From NCBI RefSeq assembly GCF_014489615.1, contig NZ_CP060825.1, positions 3,920,501 through 3,984,500 of the forward strand: a stretch of DNA of 64,000 nt, written 5' to 3'. The DNA comes from Streptomyces genisteinicus (GTDB lineage: Bacteria; Actinomycetota; Actinomycetes; Streptomycetales; Streptomycetaceae). The notes below the pieces were generated by a model. That model ran no database searches. It was not told the DNA's origin and saw nothing but the letters and a program-made list of their open reading frames with translations. Position 1 is the stretch's first letter; each line of letters starts with the position of its first letter. The position numbers and the translations under genes are program-made. This document shows positions 41,705-50,845 of the stretch, piece after piece.

Positions 41705-42451
41705 ATGCCGAGCGGCACGGATGCGACGGCGGCCGCCGCGGTGGCGGTGGTGGCCGGCACGGACGAGGTGCTGGCCCACGGCGAGGCGGACGAACGGCTA
41801 CTCACTCCCGTGGAGCGGCTGCGTGCCGCGCGGTTCCGGCGGGAATCGGCGCGGCGGGACTTCGTGGCCGCCCATCTGCTCGCCCGGATCTGCGCCGGGC
41901 TGCTGTTCGGCGCGGGCCCGGCCGGGACGGCTCTGGCGCAGCGCTGCGGTGACTGCGGGGAGGACGGCCACGGCAAGCCGTACCTGCCGGACCACCCGGC
42001 CGTCGCGGTCAGCATGGCGCACACCCCCGGTGTGGTCGCGGCCGCGGCCGGCGGGGCGGTGATCGGCATCGACGTGGAGCTCGTCTCCCGGCGGCCGGCC
42101 GGGCGGGAGCTGCTGGAGCGGGCGCTGAGCGGCAACGAGCTCCGCCAGATCGGCCGGCAGGACGATCCGCAGGCGCTGTTCCTGCGGCAGTGGGTGCGCA
42201 AGGAGGCCATGGTGAAGGCGGGCCGGGCGGACCTGGGCGCGCTGCACGAACTGGACCTCTCCGGGATGCGCATGGGGGCGCGGAGACGGGGGGACGGCGG
42301 TGCCTCCTGGGTGCAGCACGGGCGGTTCGAGGCCCTGCACGTCCTCGACCTGGCCGACGACCGGCTCGGGGCGCTGGTGAGTGTGGCCAGTGCCGCGCCG
42401 GTCCGTCTCGCCGCCCTGTCCTCCGCTGCAGGTTCGGCTCATTCCGCTTGA
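41705..42451 (+). CDS. 4'-phosphopantetheinyl transferase
   Basis: A 248-residue Sfp-type enzyme that attaches the phosphopantetheine arm of CoA to carrier proteins. VIGIDVELVSRR near residue 120 gives the Mg-binding Asp and Glu, and LRQWVRKEAMVKAG near residue 162 is the W-x-x-KEA motif. AGGAGAGG lies 12 bases before the ATG. A Cys pair (RCGDCGEDGHGKPYLP) precedes the usual G-KP motif. It probably activates the two ACPs of the downstream cluster and marks its left edge. Confidence 0.9.
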   Translation: MPSGTDATAAAAVAVVAGTDEVLAHGEADERLLTPVERLRAARFRRESARRDFVAAHLLARICAGLLFGAGPAGTALAQRCGDCGEDGHGKPYLPDHPAVAVSMAHTPGVVAAAAGGAVIGIDVELVSRRPAGRELLERALSGNELRQIGRQDDPQALFLRQWVRKEAMVKAGRADLGALHELDLSGMRMGARRRGDGGASWVQHGRFEALHVLDLADDRLGALVSVASAAPVRLAALSSAAGSAHSA

Positions 42452-42730
42452 GAGCCCATGCCGGAATGGGGTGGCAAGAACCTGCAACTTTGTTGCTGTC
42501 CAGGGGTTCTTGAACAGATAGTGCTAAGGGCCGGTTCCGCGGAATGGTGACCCATCGGTAACTGACTCGCGAGTACTGCTTCGGGATTCAACTTCGACCC
42601 GGCCGTCGTGCGGCCCGGCAATTGAGTTATTCTCTGCAGGTGCTGGAATGCGAACGGGGGTTCGATCGGCACAGTGACGTGTCGAGCCGCACCCCGCGGA
42701 ATGCGTGTGGGATTCGGGGGAGTGCGAATT

Positions 42731-43645
42731 GTGGGCGGGGAAGGCGAATCGCAGCGGCAGAGTCCCGGACCGGGGAATTCCATCGACCATGAGCAATCGA
42801 ATTCCCGGCGCCGGTCCGCCGACGACCTGACCGCCGGAGCCGACGGAGTGGACGGGGTGCTCCACCGGGCGCGCGCCCTCATCGAGTCCGTGGAGGCCGA
42901 CCGCCTGCACGGCGCACGCCCGGAGCGGCTCCTTTCGACGCAGGACGAGGGGGCGCTCCGGCGCGCGCTGGCGCACCTCGTCGTCGGCGAGGTCCGCGGC
43001 ATCGGAGTGGTGCTGCCGGACCAGGGGGCGGAGGACGAGGTGCTGCGGGTGGCCTCGGCCTGCCGGGCGGCGGCCTCCGGGGACGCGGCGGTGCGGCTGC
43101 TGTGCGCCCCCGGGGTGAGCCATCTGGAACCCGTGCGGGAGGCGCTGCGCTCCCTCGCCCCCTGTGAAATGCGCACGTCGGAGGGGGCGTTACGGGAGAC
43201 GGTCCTGCTGCCTGGCAGGTTCGCCATGATCTGGCCGGACCTCGGTGCCGAGTCCCGGCAGGTCCTCGTCATCCGCGACGCGGCGGTGGTCGGCACGCTG
43301 TCCTCGCTGTTCGCGGTGGCCTGGGCGAACGGTTCCCGGCCGGCGGACCGGCCGAGCCGGTTCGGCCGGGCGCGCAGCGAGGTGGGGCGCCGGATCCTCG
43401 GGTCGCTGATGGCGGGGCAGATCGACGAGGTGGCCGCGCGCGACCTCGGGATGCCGTTGCGCAGCTACCGGCGGCACATCGCCGAGATCATGCGTGAAAT
43501 GGGGGCGAGTTCGCGATTTCAGGCCGGTGCCCGTGCAGTCGAATTGGGGCTCCTGCCGGCCGAGGCAATGCGTTCGGCTGCCGCACCGGATACGCCCGGG
43601 ACATCCGCGCAGGATGGCGACGGGCTGACGCGGCATGCATCTTGA
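42731..43645 (+). CDS. LuxR-type regulator with an in-frame TTA codon
   Basis: A 304-residue regulator. The N-terminal domain resembles the TrmB/PLD-like sensor of streptomycete LuxR proteins (LIESVEADRLHG...LVVGEVRGIGVVLP); the C-terminal HTH is IDEVAARDLGMPLRSYRRHIAEIMREMGASSRFQAG. GTG 42731 is chosen because GGGGGAG lies eight bases upstream, mirroring the next gene; ATG 42701 is an alternative. Codon 43190-43192 is TTA, read by the bldA tRNA, so translation should depend on development. It is the first of two related regulators in tandem. Confidence 0.85.
   Translation: MGGEGESQRQSPGPGNSIDHEQSNSRRRSADDLTAGADGVDGVLHRARALIESVEADRLHGARPERLLSTQDEGALRRALAHLVVGEVRGIGVVLPDQGAEDEVLRVASACRAAASGDAAVRLLCAPGVSHLEPVREALRSLAPCEMRTSEGALRETVLLPGRFAMIWPDLGAESRQVLVIRDAAVVGTLSSLFAVAWANGSRPADRPSRFGRARSEVGRRILGSLMAGQIDEVAARDLGMPLRSYRRHIAEIMREMGASSRFQAGARAVELGLLPAEAMRSAAAPDTPGTSAQDGDGLTRHAS
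43190..43192 (+). promoter_or_regulatory. TTA codon in the first LuxR gene (bldA control point)
   Basis: In frame with GTG 42731, the Leu codon in EGALRET is TTA. Such codons are rare in Streptomyces and typically sit in pathway regulators. Confidence 0.85.
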
Positions 43646-43667
43646 ATACACATTCACGGGGGAAAGC

Positions 43668-44546
43668 GTGAACAAGCAGTGCACTTCCGCCGGTCTGCCG
43701 GCGGGCGGAGACACCACTTCCCATGACGACCCGGCCTGTGTCCCCGACGAGTTCGGTGAGGCCCTGGCGGACATCCGCCGCCTGATCGACACGGCCGTCG
43801 ACAGATATCGCGCCATGTCGTTGCGGAATCAACTGATCGAACCCCTGGAGCCCGGGCAGGCGACGCTCCGCGAGGCCATCATCGAGGTCATCGCCGCCGC
43901 GGAACGCTCCCTGGACGTCGTGATCTCGGCGGAGGCGGCCCGCACGGAACAGCTCTGCGCCGACCTCCAGTCACTGCTCCTGGCGATGGGAAAGCAGTGC
44001 CGGGTGCGCGTCCTGGTCAACCAGGCGATGCTCGACCAGCGCCTGGGCGACGAGCGGCGGGGAGAGGGCTGCCCCATGGACATCCGGGTGGCCTCCGTGC
44101 CGTTCCTGGAGGCGGTCATCGCGGACGGCCGGGCCGCGGTGATGCGTACCGACAGGGGCGGGCAGACCTCGCTGGTCCGCGCGAAGGTCGTGACCGACGC
44201 GCTCCTGGCGCTGTTCGGCAGCGCGTGGCGCACGGCCGCCCCGCTCGGCACCGAGAGCGGCCTCGACCGCCCGGAGGGCAGCCGGCACGCGGGGCGGATA
44301 CTGCGGCGGCTCTACGCCGGGGTCACCGACGAGGTCGCCGCACGGGAGCTGCGCATCTCGGTCCGCACCTACCGGCGGTACGTGGCGGAGATCCTGGACT
44401 CGCTGGGGACGAAGTCCCGGTTCCAGGCCGGTGTGCTCGCGGCCGACGCGGGGCTGCTCTCCGTGCGGCCGCCGGCCGGCCGCGACGGGGCGGTGGGCCG
44501 GGCCCTCCCGGGACCGGCCCACCCCTTCGGCCGGTCTCAGCCCTGA
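43668..44546 (+). CDS. LuxR-type regulator, second of a tandem pair
   Basis: A 292-residue paralogue of the preceding regulator. The N-terminal part (DIRRLIDTAVDRYRAMS...AIIEVIAAAERSLDVVISAEAARTEQLCADLQSLLLAMGKQCRVRVLVNQA) has the same sensor layout, and the HTH is TDEVAARELRISVRTYRRYVAEILDSLGTKSRFQAG. GTG 43668 follows GGGGGAAAGC. No TTA codon was seen. Its 3' end overlaps the convergent P450 gene by ten bases. The pair probably controls the biosynthetic genes, possibly as a heteromer. Confidence 0.86.
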   Translation: MNKQCTSAGLPAGGDTTSHDDPACVPDEFGEALADIRRLIDTAVDRYRAMSLRNQLIEPLEPGQATLREAIIEVIAAAERSLDVVISAEAARTEQLCADLQSLLLAMGKQCRVRVLVNQAMLDQRLGDERRGEGCPMDIRVASVPFLEAVIADGRAAVMRTDRGGQTSLVRAKVVTDALLALFGSAWRTAAPLGTESGLDRPEGSRHAGRILRRLYAGVTDEVAARELRISVRTYRRYVAEILDSLGTKSRFQAGVLAADAGLLSVRPPAGRDGAVGRALPGPAHPFGRSQP

Positions 44547-46000
44547 GCGCCGCTCCAGGGGCACGCCGGTGAGCCGGTGGCGCCGCCGTCCGGCCGGGCG
44601 CGGCGCTCCGGCGCCCCGCCCCCGGCGGCGGCCGGCGCGGGAAAGGTCCGCCGCTCGACCCTCATGGGGATCCCGCCCCCGGGGCGCAGGGTGACCATCG
44701 GCTCCTCGGCCGGCGGCGGTCCGGGCACGGAGTGCAGGCGCACCCGTTGGGCGAGGGCGGCGAGCACCACGTGGCCGTTGAGCAGGGCGTGGTGGTTGCC
44801 GATGCAGACCCGGTGCCCGGCACCGAAGGGCAGATAGGCGTGACGGGGTATCCGCGCCTCGCGCTCGGGGGAGAAGCGGTCCGGGTCGAAGCGTCCGGGG
44901 TCGGGGAAGTAGTCGGCGCGACGGTGCAGCGCGTAGGGGCTGAACACCACGGTGGCGCCGGCCGGAAGGCGGTGACCGAGGATGTCGACGTCCTCGGTGG
45001 CCTGCCGGGTGAACATGTAGACGGGCGGATAGAGGCGCATCGCCTCCTTGAACACCTGGAGGGCGTAGGGGAGCCGGGGCAGGTCGTCCAGGGCCGGCGG
45101 CCGGCCGCCGAGCACCCCGTCCACCTCGTCCGTCAGCCGCTCGTAGACGTCGGGGTGTCCGGCGAGCAGGTGGAGGCTCCAGGCGAGACCGGTGGCGGTG
45201 GTCTCGTGGCCGGGCATGAACATGTTCAGTGCCTCGTCCCGGATCTGCTTGTCGCCGATCGGGGAGCCGTCCTCGTGCCGGGTCTCCATCAGGAGGTTGA
45301 GCCAGTCGTCCGGCCGGCGGTCCGCGGCCCGCCGGTCGGCGAGGATGGAGTAGAAGGTCCGCTCCAGGCGTTCGATCGCCCGCCGGTAGCGGAGGTTGGC
45401 CGGGGTCGGCCACTTGATGGTCAGCGGGACCAGGGCGCTCGCCATGGAGTCGAAGCCGTGGATGGCGTCGGTGAGGGCGTTGCCCAGCTCGTCCGCGTCG
45501 TCCAGGATGTCGCGGCTGAACAGGTTCTGGCCGACGACGCCGAGGATCAGCCGGACCATCTCGCGGCGCACGTCGACCACGTCGCCGTCGGACCAGCGCC
45601 CCGACACCGTCGCGGCGACGCGTGCGGCGATGTCCGCCGACGGCTTCACCGCCGCGTTGTGGAACCGCGGCTGGATCATGCGGCGGTTGTGCTTGTGGTC
45701 CTCGTTGGTGGCCGTCAGGAGGCCGTCGCCGAGCAGGGGCCGGGCGAAGGCGCGGAAGCGGTCGGTCTTCTCGAAGAGCCGGCCCTTCCGGATGAGGATC
45801 TCGTGCACCAGCTCGACCGAGTTCGCCAGGTGGAAATCGTCGCCGGCGATCCTGTACACGCCGAGGTCTCCGCAGTCCTGATACGTGCGGGAGAAGAGGG
45901 AGAGCCGGTCCTGCTTGAACTCCCAGGTGTTTCCGATGAGCGGGCTCCCTTTGAGCCGGCGCACCGTCGGATCGGTCGGGGAGAGGGCGGCTGGGGACAT
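44537..46000 (-). CDS. Cytochrome P450
   Basis: A 487-residue P450. The I-helix oxygen motif is MPGHETTATGLAW, the K-helix ExxR is KEAMRLYPP, the PERF-like segment is DPDRFSPER, and the haem ligand is FGAGHRVCIGNH. It resembles CYP102/CYP4-like fatty-acyl or polyene hydroxylases more than macrolide P450s. The start at ATG 46000 follows GGAAGG. It is transcribed away from the carboxyltransferase gene, leaving a 250-base divergent control region. It probably oxidises the cluster's acyl product. Confidence 0.92.
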   Translation of the reverse strand: MSPAALSPTDPTVRRLKGSPLIGNTWEFKQDRLSLFSRTYQDCGDLGVYRIAGDDFHLANSVELVHEILIRKGRLFEKTDRFRAFARPLLGDGLLTATNEDHKHNRRMIQPRFHNAAVKPSADIAARVAATVSGRWSDGDVVDVRREMVRLILGVVGQNLFSRDILDDADELGNALTDAIHGFDSMASALVPLTIKWPTPANLRYRRAIERLERTFYSILADRRAADRRPDDWLNLLMETRHEDGSPIGDKQIRDEALNMFMPGHETTATGLAWSLHLLAGHPDVYERLTDEVDGVLGGRPPALDDLPRLPYALQVFKEAMRLYPPVYMFTRQATEDVDILGHRLPAGATVVFSPYALHRRADYFPDPGRFDPDRFSPEREARIPRHAYLPFGAGHRVCIGNHHALLNGHVVLAALAQRVRLHSVPGPPPAEEPMVTLRPGGGIPMRVERRTFPAPAAAGGGAPERRARPDGGATGSPACPWSGAQG

Positions 46001-46249
46001 TCTCACGCCTTCCGTCGTCGACAAGCCGCGAACGGACGCGACTTTCGGATTCAACACCATGGAAATGTTCACGGGCGCGGTCCGGAAGCCCTGGGCAGGT
46101 AACTGCCAGACCGGACATCTTGTTGACACCTCGGTGAACTCCGCGGAAGGTCCGGGCCGACCCGTCCTATCGTCGGCGGCGGTAGTCGCGGGTGTGCTGC
46201 GCCTTCTTGCGGGCCGCCCGAATTCGATCCGAACCCGGGGGAGAACGAG

Positions 46250-47821
46250 ATGAATTCACCGCAGGCCGGCGGGTCCGGGAGCACCCGCCTGGCAGAACTG
46301 CTGGAGCTGCGTGACGAGGTCAGGAGAGGACCGGACGCGAAGGCCACCGAGGCGCAGCACGCGAAGGGCAAGCTGACCGCCCGGGAGCGGATCGGCCTGC
46401 TGCTCGACGAGGGCTCCTTCCACGAGGTCGAGCCGCTGCGCCGGCACCGGGCCACGGGGTTCGGGCTGGAGAACAGGAGGCCGTACACCGACGGGGTGGT
46501 CGTCGGGTGGGGCACGGTCCACGGCCGGCGGGTGTTCACCTACGCGCACGACTTCCGGATCTTCGGCGGCGCCCTCGGCGAGGCGCACGCGCAGAAGATC
46601 CACAAGATCATGGACATGGCGCTGGCGGCGGGCGCGCCCCTGGTGTCGCTCAACGACGGAGCCGGGGCCCGCATCCAGGAAGGCGTCACGGCGCTCGCCG
46701 GGTACGGCGGCATCTTCCGGCGCAACACCCGTGCCTCGGGGGTGATACCGCAGATCAGCGTGATGCTCGGCCCGTGCGCCGGCGGCGCCGCCTACTCGCC
46801 GGCGCTGACCGACTTCGTCTTCATGGTCCGCGGGACGTCGCAGATGTTCATCACGGGACCGGACGTGGTCCAGGCGGTGACCGGCGAGGAGATCTCCCAG
46901 GACGGGCTCGGGGGAGCGGACGTCCACTCGGCGGTCTCGGGGGTCTCGCACTTCGTCCACGACGACGAGGAGACCTGCCTGGAGGAGGTCCGCTACCTGC
47001 TCTCCCTGCTGCCGTCGAACAACCGCGAGCTGCCGCCCTGCCTGCCGGCCGGTGATCCGCCGGACCGCCGCTGCGACGTGCTGCGGGACCTGGTGCCGGC
47101 GGACGGCAACCGCCCGTACGACATGCGGCAGGTGATCGGGGAGGTGGTCGACGACGGCGAGTTCATGGAGGTCCACGAGCGCTGGGCGGCCAACGTGATC
47201 TGCGCGCTCGCCCGGATCGACGGCCATGTGGTGGGCCTCGTCGCCAACCAGCCGCAGTCCCTGGCGGGCGTCCTCGACATCCACGCCTCCGAGAAGGCGG
47301 CCCGCTTCGTCCAGCTCTGCGACGCCTTCGGCATCCCGCTGGTCACCCTGCTCGACGTGCCGGGCTTCCTGCCGGGCGTCGGCCAGGAGCACGACGGGAT
47401 CATCCGGCACGGCGCCAAGCTGCTCTACGCGTACTGCAACGCCACCGTGCCGCGGATCCAGCTGATCCTGCGCAAGGCGTACGGAGGCGCGTACATCGTC
47501 ATGGACTCCCGCTCGATCGGCGCGGACCTGTCCTACGCCTGGCCCACCAACGAGATCGCCGTGATGGGCGCGGAGGGTGCGGCGAACGTCATCTTCCGGC
47601 GCGAGATCGCCGCCTCGGACGACCCGGCCCGGACCCGCGCGCAGAAGATCAAGGAGTACCGGAGCGAGCTGATGCACCCCTACTACGCGGCAGAACGCGG
47701 CCTGGTCGACGACGTCATCGACCCGGCCGAGACCCGCGGGGTGCTGGCCGCGGCGCTCGGCGTGCTCCGTGCGAAGCACGCCGACCTGCCGGTCCGCAAG
47801 CACGGCAACCCGCCGATGTGA
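46250..47821 (+). CDS. Acyl-CoA carboxylase carboxyltransferase (beta) subunit
   Basis: A 523-residue PccB/AccD5-like protein that carboxylates acetyl- or propionyl-CoA to malonyl- or methylmalonyl-CoA. The N-terminal crotonase-like half has AHDFRIFGGALGEAHAQKI and the oxyanion region SLNDGAGARIQEGV; the C-terminal half has DVPGFLPGVGQEHDGIIRHGAKLLYAY and GGAYIVMDS. GGGGGAG precedes the ATG. No biotin-carboxylase partner lies in the window, so a chromosomal alpha subunit is presumably shared. It probably supplies extender units to the neighbouring synthase genes. Confidence 0.92.
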   Translation: MNSPQAGGSGSTRLAELLELRDEVRRGPDAKATEAQHAKGKLTARERIGLLLDEGSFHEVEPLRRHRATGFGLENRRPYTDGVVVGWGTVHGRRVFTYAHDFRIFGGALGEAHAQKIHKIMDMALAAGAPLVSLNDGAGARIQEGVTALAGYGGIFRRNTRASGVIPQISVMLGPCAGGAAYSPALTDFVFMVRGTSQMFITGPDVVQAVTGEEISQDGLGGADVHSAVSGVSHFVHDDEETCLEEVRYLLSLLPSNNRELPPCLPAGDPPDRRCDVLRDLVPADGNRPYDMRQVIGEVVDDGEFMEVHERWAANVICALARIDGHVVGLVANQPQSLAGVLDIHASEKAARFVQLCDAFGIPLVTLLDVPGFLPGVGQEHDGIIRHGAKLLYAYCNATVPRIQLILRKAYGGAYIVMDSRSIGADLSYAWPTNEIAVMGAEGAANVIFRREIAASDDPARTRAQKIKEYRSELMHPYYAAERGLVDDVIDPAETRGVLAAALGVLRAKHADLPVRKHGNPPM

Positions 47822-48104
47822 CCCACCGGTCCGGGGGCCGGGCCCCCGCGCCGGTGCGGGGGCCCGGCACCCCCGCGCGGGTGCGGGGCCCGTGCGTTGC
47901 GCGGCCGGGGCATCAGCAAATTGCCACTCGAATTGCCCGGACGTGTATCCGCGCGGCGGCCTGGCAGCTAGTTGCACGAACGCTTGTCCGGGTGCCGGCG
48001 GGCCGAATAGCGTGATCAACAGCGCGGGAGATTCCGCGGATTCCCTCTTCGTCGACCCTTCCTTCTTCGTCGACCCTGCTGAAACAGAGAAAGTGAGGCC
48101 TGTC

Positions 48105-48362
48105 GTGGCTGCCACCATTGCTGAGCGCCAGGAGACCATCAAGGAAATCGTGTGCGACATCCTGGAGATCGACCCGGAGGAGGTGACGGGGACGAGCCTC
48201 TTCAAGGAGGACCACGACGCGGACTCGCTGCGCGCTATCGAGATCCTGGCCTCTCTGGAAAAGGAGTTCGGCGCCGTCATCAACCAGTCCGAGCTCGGCC
48301 GGATGGTCAATCTCGAAGGCGTCTACGACGTGGTGGCCGAGGCCGCCGGCTGGAAGCTCTGA
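48105..48362 (+). CDS. Acyl carrier protein (first)
   Basis: An 85-residue ACP. The phosphopantetheine Ser lies in HDADSLRAIEIL (DSL motif), with helix II following. GTG 48105 has AAGTGAGG upstream. The 283-base gap before it carries a tandem TTCTTCGTCGACCCT pair near 48045-48080. The gene leads into the first ketosynthase gene, so it is likely the chain carrier of that set; a second ACP lies at 61641. Confidence 0.93.
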   Translation: MAATIAERQETIKEIVCDILEIDPEEVTGTSLFKEDHDADSLRAIEILASLEKEFGAVINQSELGRMVNLEGVYDVVAEAAGWKL

Positions 48363-48431
48363 CGAGCCGCGCCGCGCCTGCGGACGAGTGACCTGAAGCG
48401 CGGCCCGGTGCCGCCAGATCTCGGGGTGAAT

Positions 48432-49673
48432 ATGTCTGACAAACCGGCAAACAGAGTGGTCATCACCGGGCTCGGTGCGGTGTCCAGCATCGGCCAGGGA
48501 GCAGTCGAGTTCCTGGCCGGGCTGCGCTCGGGGCGCAGCGCGGCGAAGCCGATCACCGCGTTCGACACCACAGGGTTCGAGCACGCCAACGGCTGCGAGA
48601 TATCCGACTTCGAACCGACCGACTGGATCAGGAACTTCGACGTCGAGGAGCTGGGCCGGGCGAGCCAGTTCTCCGTGGCGGCCTCCCGGATGGCGGTCGC
48701 CGACGCCGCTCTGGCGGAGTCCGACCTCAGGGCGCACCGGTGCCTGATCTCGATCGGCACCACCGACGGCGAGTCGCGCGATCTGGACCAGCTGGTCGAG
48801 ACGGAGGTCGAGGCCGGGCCCGAGCGGATGGACCCGACGGTCGCCGCCCGCATCCCGGCGGGCCGGCTCTCCGCAGCGGTGGCCCGTGAGCTCCGGCTCA
48901 CCCGGGTCGAGGCGGTGACCCTGCCCACCGCGTGCGCGGCGGGCAACTACGCGATCGGCTACGGGTACGACGCGATCCGGTCCGGGGAGGTCGAGTTCGC
49001 CCTCTGCGGCGGCGCCGACGCCCTGTGCCGGAAGACCTTCACCGGCTTCTACCGGCTCGGCACCATCGCACCGGAGCGCTGCCAGCCCTTCGACGTCGAC
49101 CGCAAGGGCATCCTCACCGGCGAGGGCGCCGGCGTGCTCCTCCTGGAGAGCCTGGAGTCGGCCCTCGCCCGCGGTGCGCACATCTACGCGGAGATCCTCG
49201 GCTACGGGCTCAACTGCGACGCGTACCACCCGGTCGCCCCGAACCAGGACAGCGTCGCCCGGTGCATGCAGCGGGCCCTCGACAACGCGGGGGTGAAGCC
49301 CGCGGAGGTGGACTTCATCTCCGCGCACGGCACCGGCACCAAGGCCAACGACGTCACCGAGGCGGGAGCCATCCGCCAGGTGTTCGGCGAGGAGCCGCCG
49401 CGGACCATCTCCATCAAGTCGATGATCGGGCACAGCATGGGCGCGGCCAGCGCCCTCGCCTCGATCGCCTGCGCACTGGCGATCGAGGAGGGGTTCATCC
49501 CGCCGACCATCAACCACGTCACGACGGACCCCGAGTGCAACGTCGACTGCGTGCCCAACGAGGCCGTCGACGCCGATCTGCGGGTCGTGCAGAACAACGG
49601 GCTCGCGTTCGGCGGCAACAACTCCGTCGTGATCTACGGCAAGTACGAGGCGAACGGGGCGGCGCGGCTGTGA
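48432..49673 (+). CDS. Ketosynthase KS-A (active site complete)
   Basis: A 413-residue FabF-like beta-ketoacyl synthase. The nucleophile is Cys168 in LPTACAAGNYAIG; the two His are in SAHGTGTKAND and SIKSMIGHSMGAASA, so it should condense malonyl-ACP. ATG 48432 (MSDKPANRVVITG) has a weak GGGGTGA upstream. The stop overlaps the next gene start (GTGA). It may pair with the following ketosynthase or with one of the Cys-less relatives. Confidence 0.93.
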   Translation: MSDKPANRVVITGLGAVSSIGQGAVEFLAGLRSGRSAAKPITAFDTTGFEHANGCEISDFEPTDWIRNFDVEELGRASQFSVAASRMAVADAALAESDLRAHRCLISIGTTDGESRDLDQLVETEVEAGPERMDPTVAARIPAGRLSAAVARELRLTRVEAVTLPTACAAGNYAIGYGYDAIRSGEVEFALCGGADALCRKTFTGFYRLGTIAPERCQPFDVDRKGILTGEGAGVLLLESLESALARGAHIYAEILGYGLNCDAYHPVAPNQDSVARCMQRALDNAGVKPAEVDFISAHGTGTKANDVTEAGAIRQVFGEEPPRTISIKSMIGHSMGAASALASIACALAIEEGFIPPTINHVTTDPECNVDCVPNEAVDADLRVVQNNGLAFGGNNSVVIYGKYEANGAARL

Positions 49674-50845
49674 CGGATCGGGGCCCGGTGGCACCGGGCG
49701 CGCCGCACCCCGAGGTGATCGGGGTCGGCGCGGTCAACAGTGTGGGCGACGGCGCCGGCGCGGTCTTCGACGCCCTCTGCGCGGGCCGCGACGGCCGGGC
49801 GCCCCTGCGCGGCTTCGACCGCGGCAGGTTCCGGGCGCAGCACGCCTACGAGATCGACGACCGGCCCGCCGGGGGCCGGGACGTGCCGGGCCGGGCCACC
49901 CGCTGGCTCGTCCGGGCGATCGGGGAGGCGGCCCGCGACGCGGGCCTCGGCACGGACCTGGGCGACGTCCCGGTCCTGGTCGGCACCGGTCTGCGGGAAC
50001 TGCGGTCGGCGGAGCTCGGCTGGCGGGACGGGGCCGCCTTCGACATCGCGGACCTGCACTTCGGCCCGGCGCTGCGGGAGCACTTCGGCGCGGTGCGCAC
50101 GTACACCGTCTCCAACGCCTGCTCGGCGTCGCTGTACGCCCTGGCGATGGGCTGCGACCTGCTGGCCTCGGGAGAGGCGGAGCACGTCGTCGTCGCCGGC
50201 GTCGACACGCTCACCGAGAGCATGTACGGCCTCCTCGACCGGGTGCACATGGAGCCCCCGGACCGGGTCAGGCCGTTCGACCAGGACCGCAGGGGCGTCC
50301 TGATGGGCGACGGGGCCGCCGCGGTCGTCCTGCGGCGCGCAGGCGGCGGCGGGGGCGCGACGGTCCACGGACGGGTCCGCTCGGTGCACGTCAACTGCGA
50401 CGCGTTCCACGTCACCGCGCCCGATCCCGGCGGGGTGGCCGAGGCCGTCCGCGGCGCGCACCGGCAGGCCGGCGTCGGGCCCGAGGACATCGACCTGGTG
50501 CTGCTGCACGGCACCGGGACGCTGCTGAACGACGAGGCCGAGGCCGGCGCGATCGCCGAGGTCTTCGGACCGCACACGGGCGGCCCGCTGATGACCGCGG
50601 TCAAGTCCATGACCGGGCACACGTCCGGCGGTTCGGGCCTGCTCGGCCTGATCGTCGCCCTGCGCTCGCTCGCCTCGGGGCGGGTGCCGCCGACGGTGGG
50701 GCTGGACAAGCCGATCGGCGAGGCGGACGGCTTCCGGTTCGTGCAGGGCTCCGAGGCCCGTGCCCGGATGTCGCTCGCGCAGGTGAACGCATTCGGATTC
50801 GGCGGCGTGAACGCGGTCGCCGTCGTGGAGAGGGCGGGCGAGTGA
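49670..50845 (+). CDS. Ketosynthase KS-B (active site complete)
   Basis: A 391-residue KS-fold protein from GTG 49670. Cys151 lies in VSNACSASLYALAMG; His residues are in LLHGTGTLLND and VKSMTGHTSGGSG. Unlike a classical chain-length factor it keeps the Cys, so it should be catalytic. It has four-base overlaps on both sides and directly precedes a shorter Cys-less relative, suggesting that these two form one heterodimer. Confidence 0.9.
   Translation: MTDRGPVAPGAPHPEVIGVGAVNSVGDGAGAVFDALCAGRDGRAPLRGFDRGRFRAQHAYEIDDRPAGGRDVPGRATRWLVRAIGEAARDAGLGTDLGDVPVLVGTGLRELRSAELGWRDGAAFDIADLHFGPALREHFGAVRTYTVSNACSASLYALAMGCDLLASGEAEHVVVAGVDTLTESMYGLLDRVHMEPPDRVRPFDQDRRGVLMGDGAAAVVLRRAGGGGGATVHGRVRSVHVNCDAFHVTAPDPGGVAEAVRGAHRQAGVGPEDIDLVLLHGTGTLLNDEAEAGAIAEVFGPHTGGPLMTAVKSMTGHTSGGSGLLGLIVALRSLASGRVPPTVGLDKPIGEADGFRFVQGSEARARMSLAQVNAFGFGGVNAVAVVERAGE

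Noticed and set aside
46123..46128. TTGACA as the -35 of the carboxyltransferase promoter
   Set aside because: No -10-like hexamer lies 16-19 bases downstream, so the match is not supported.
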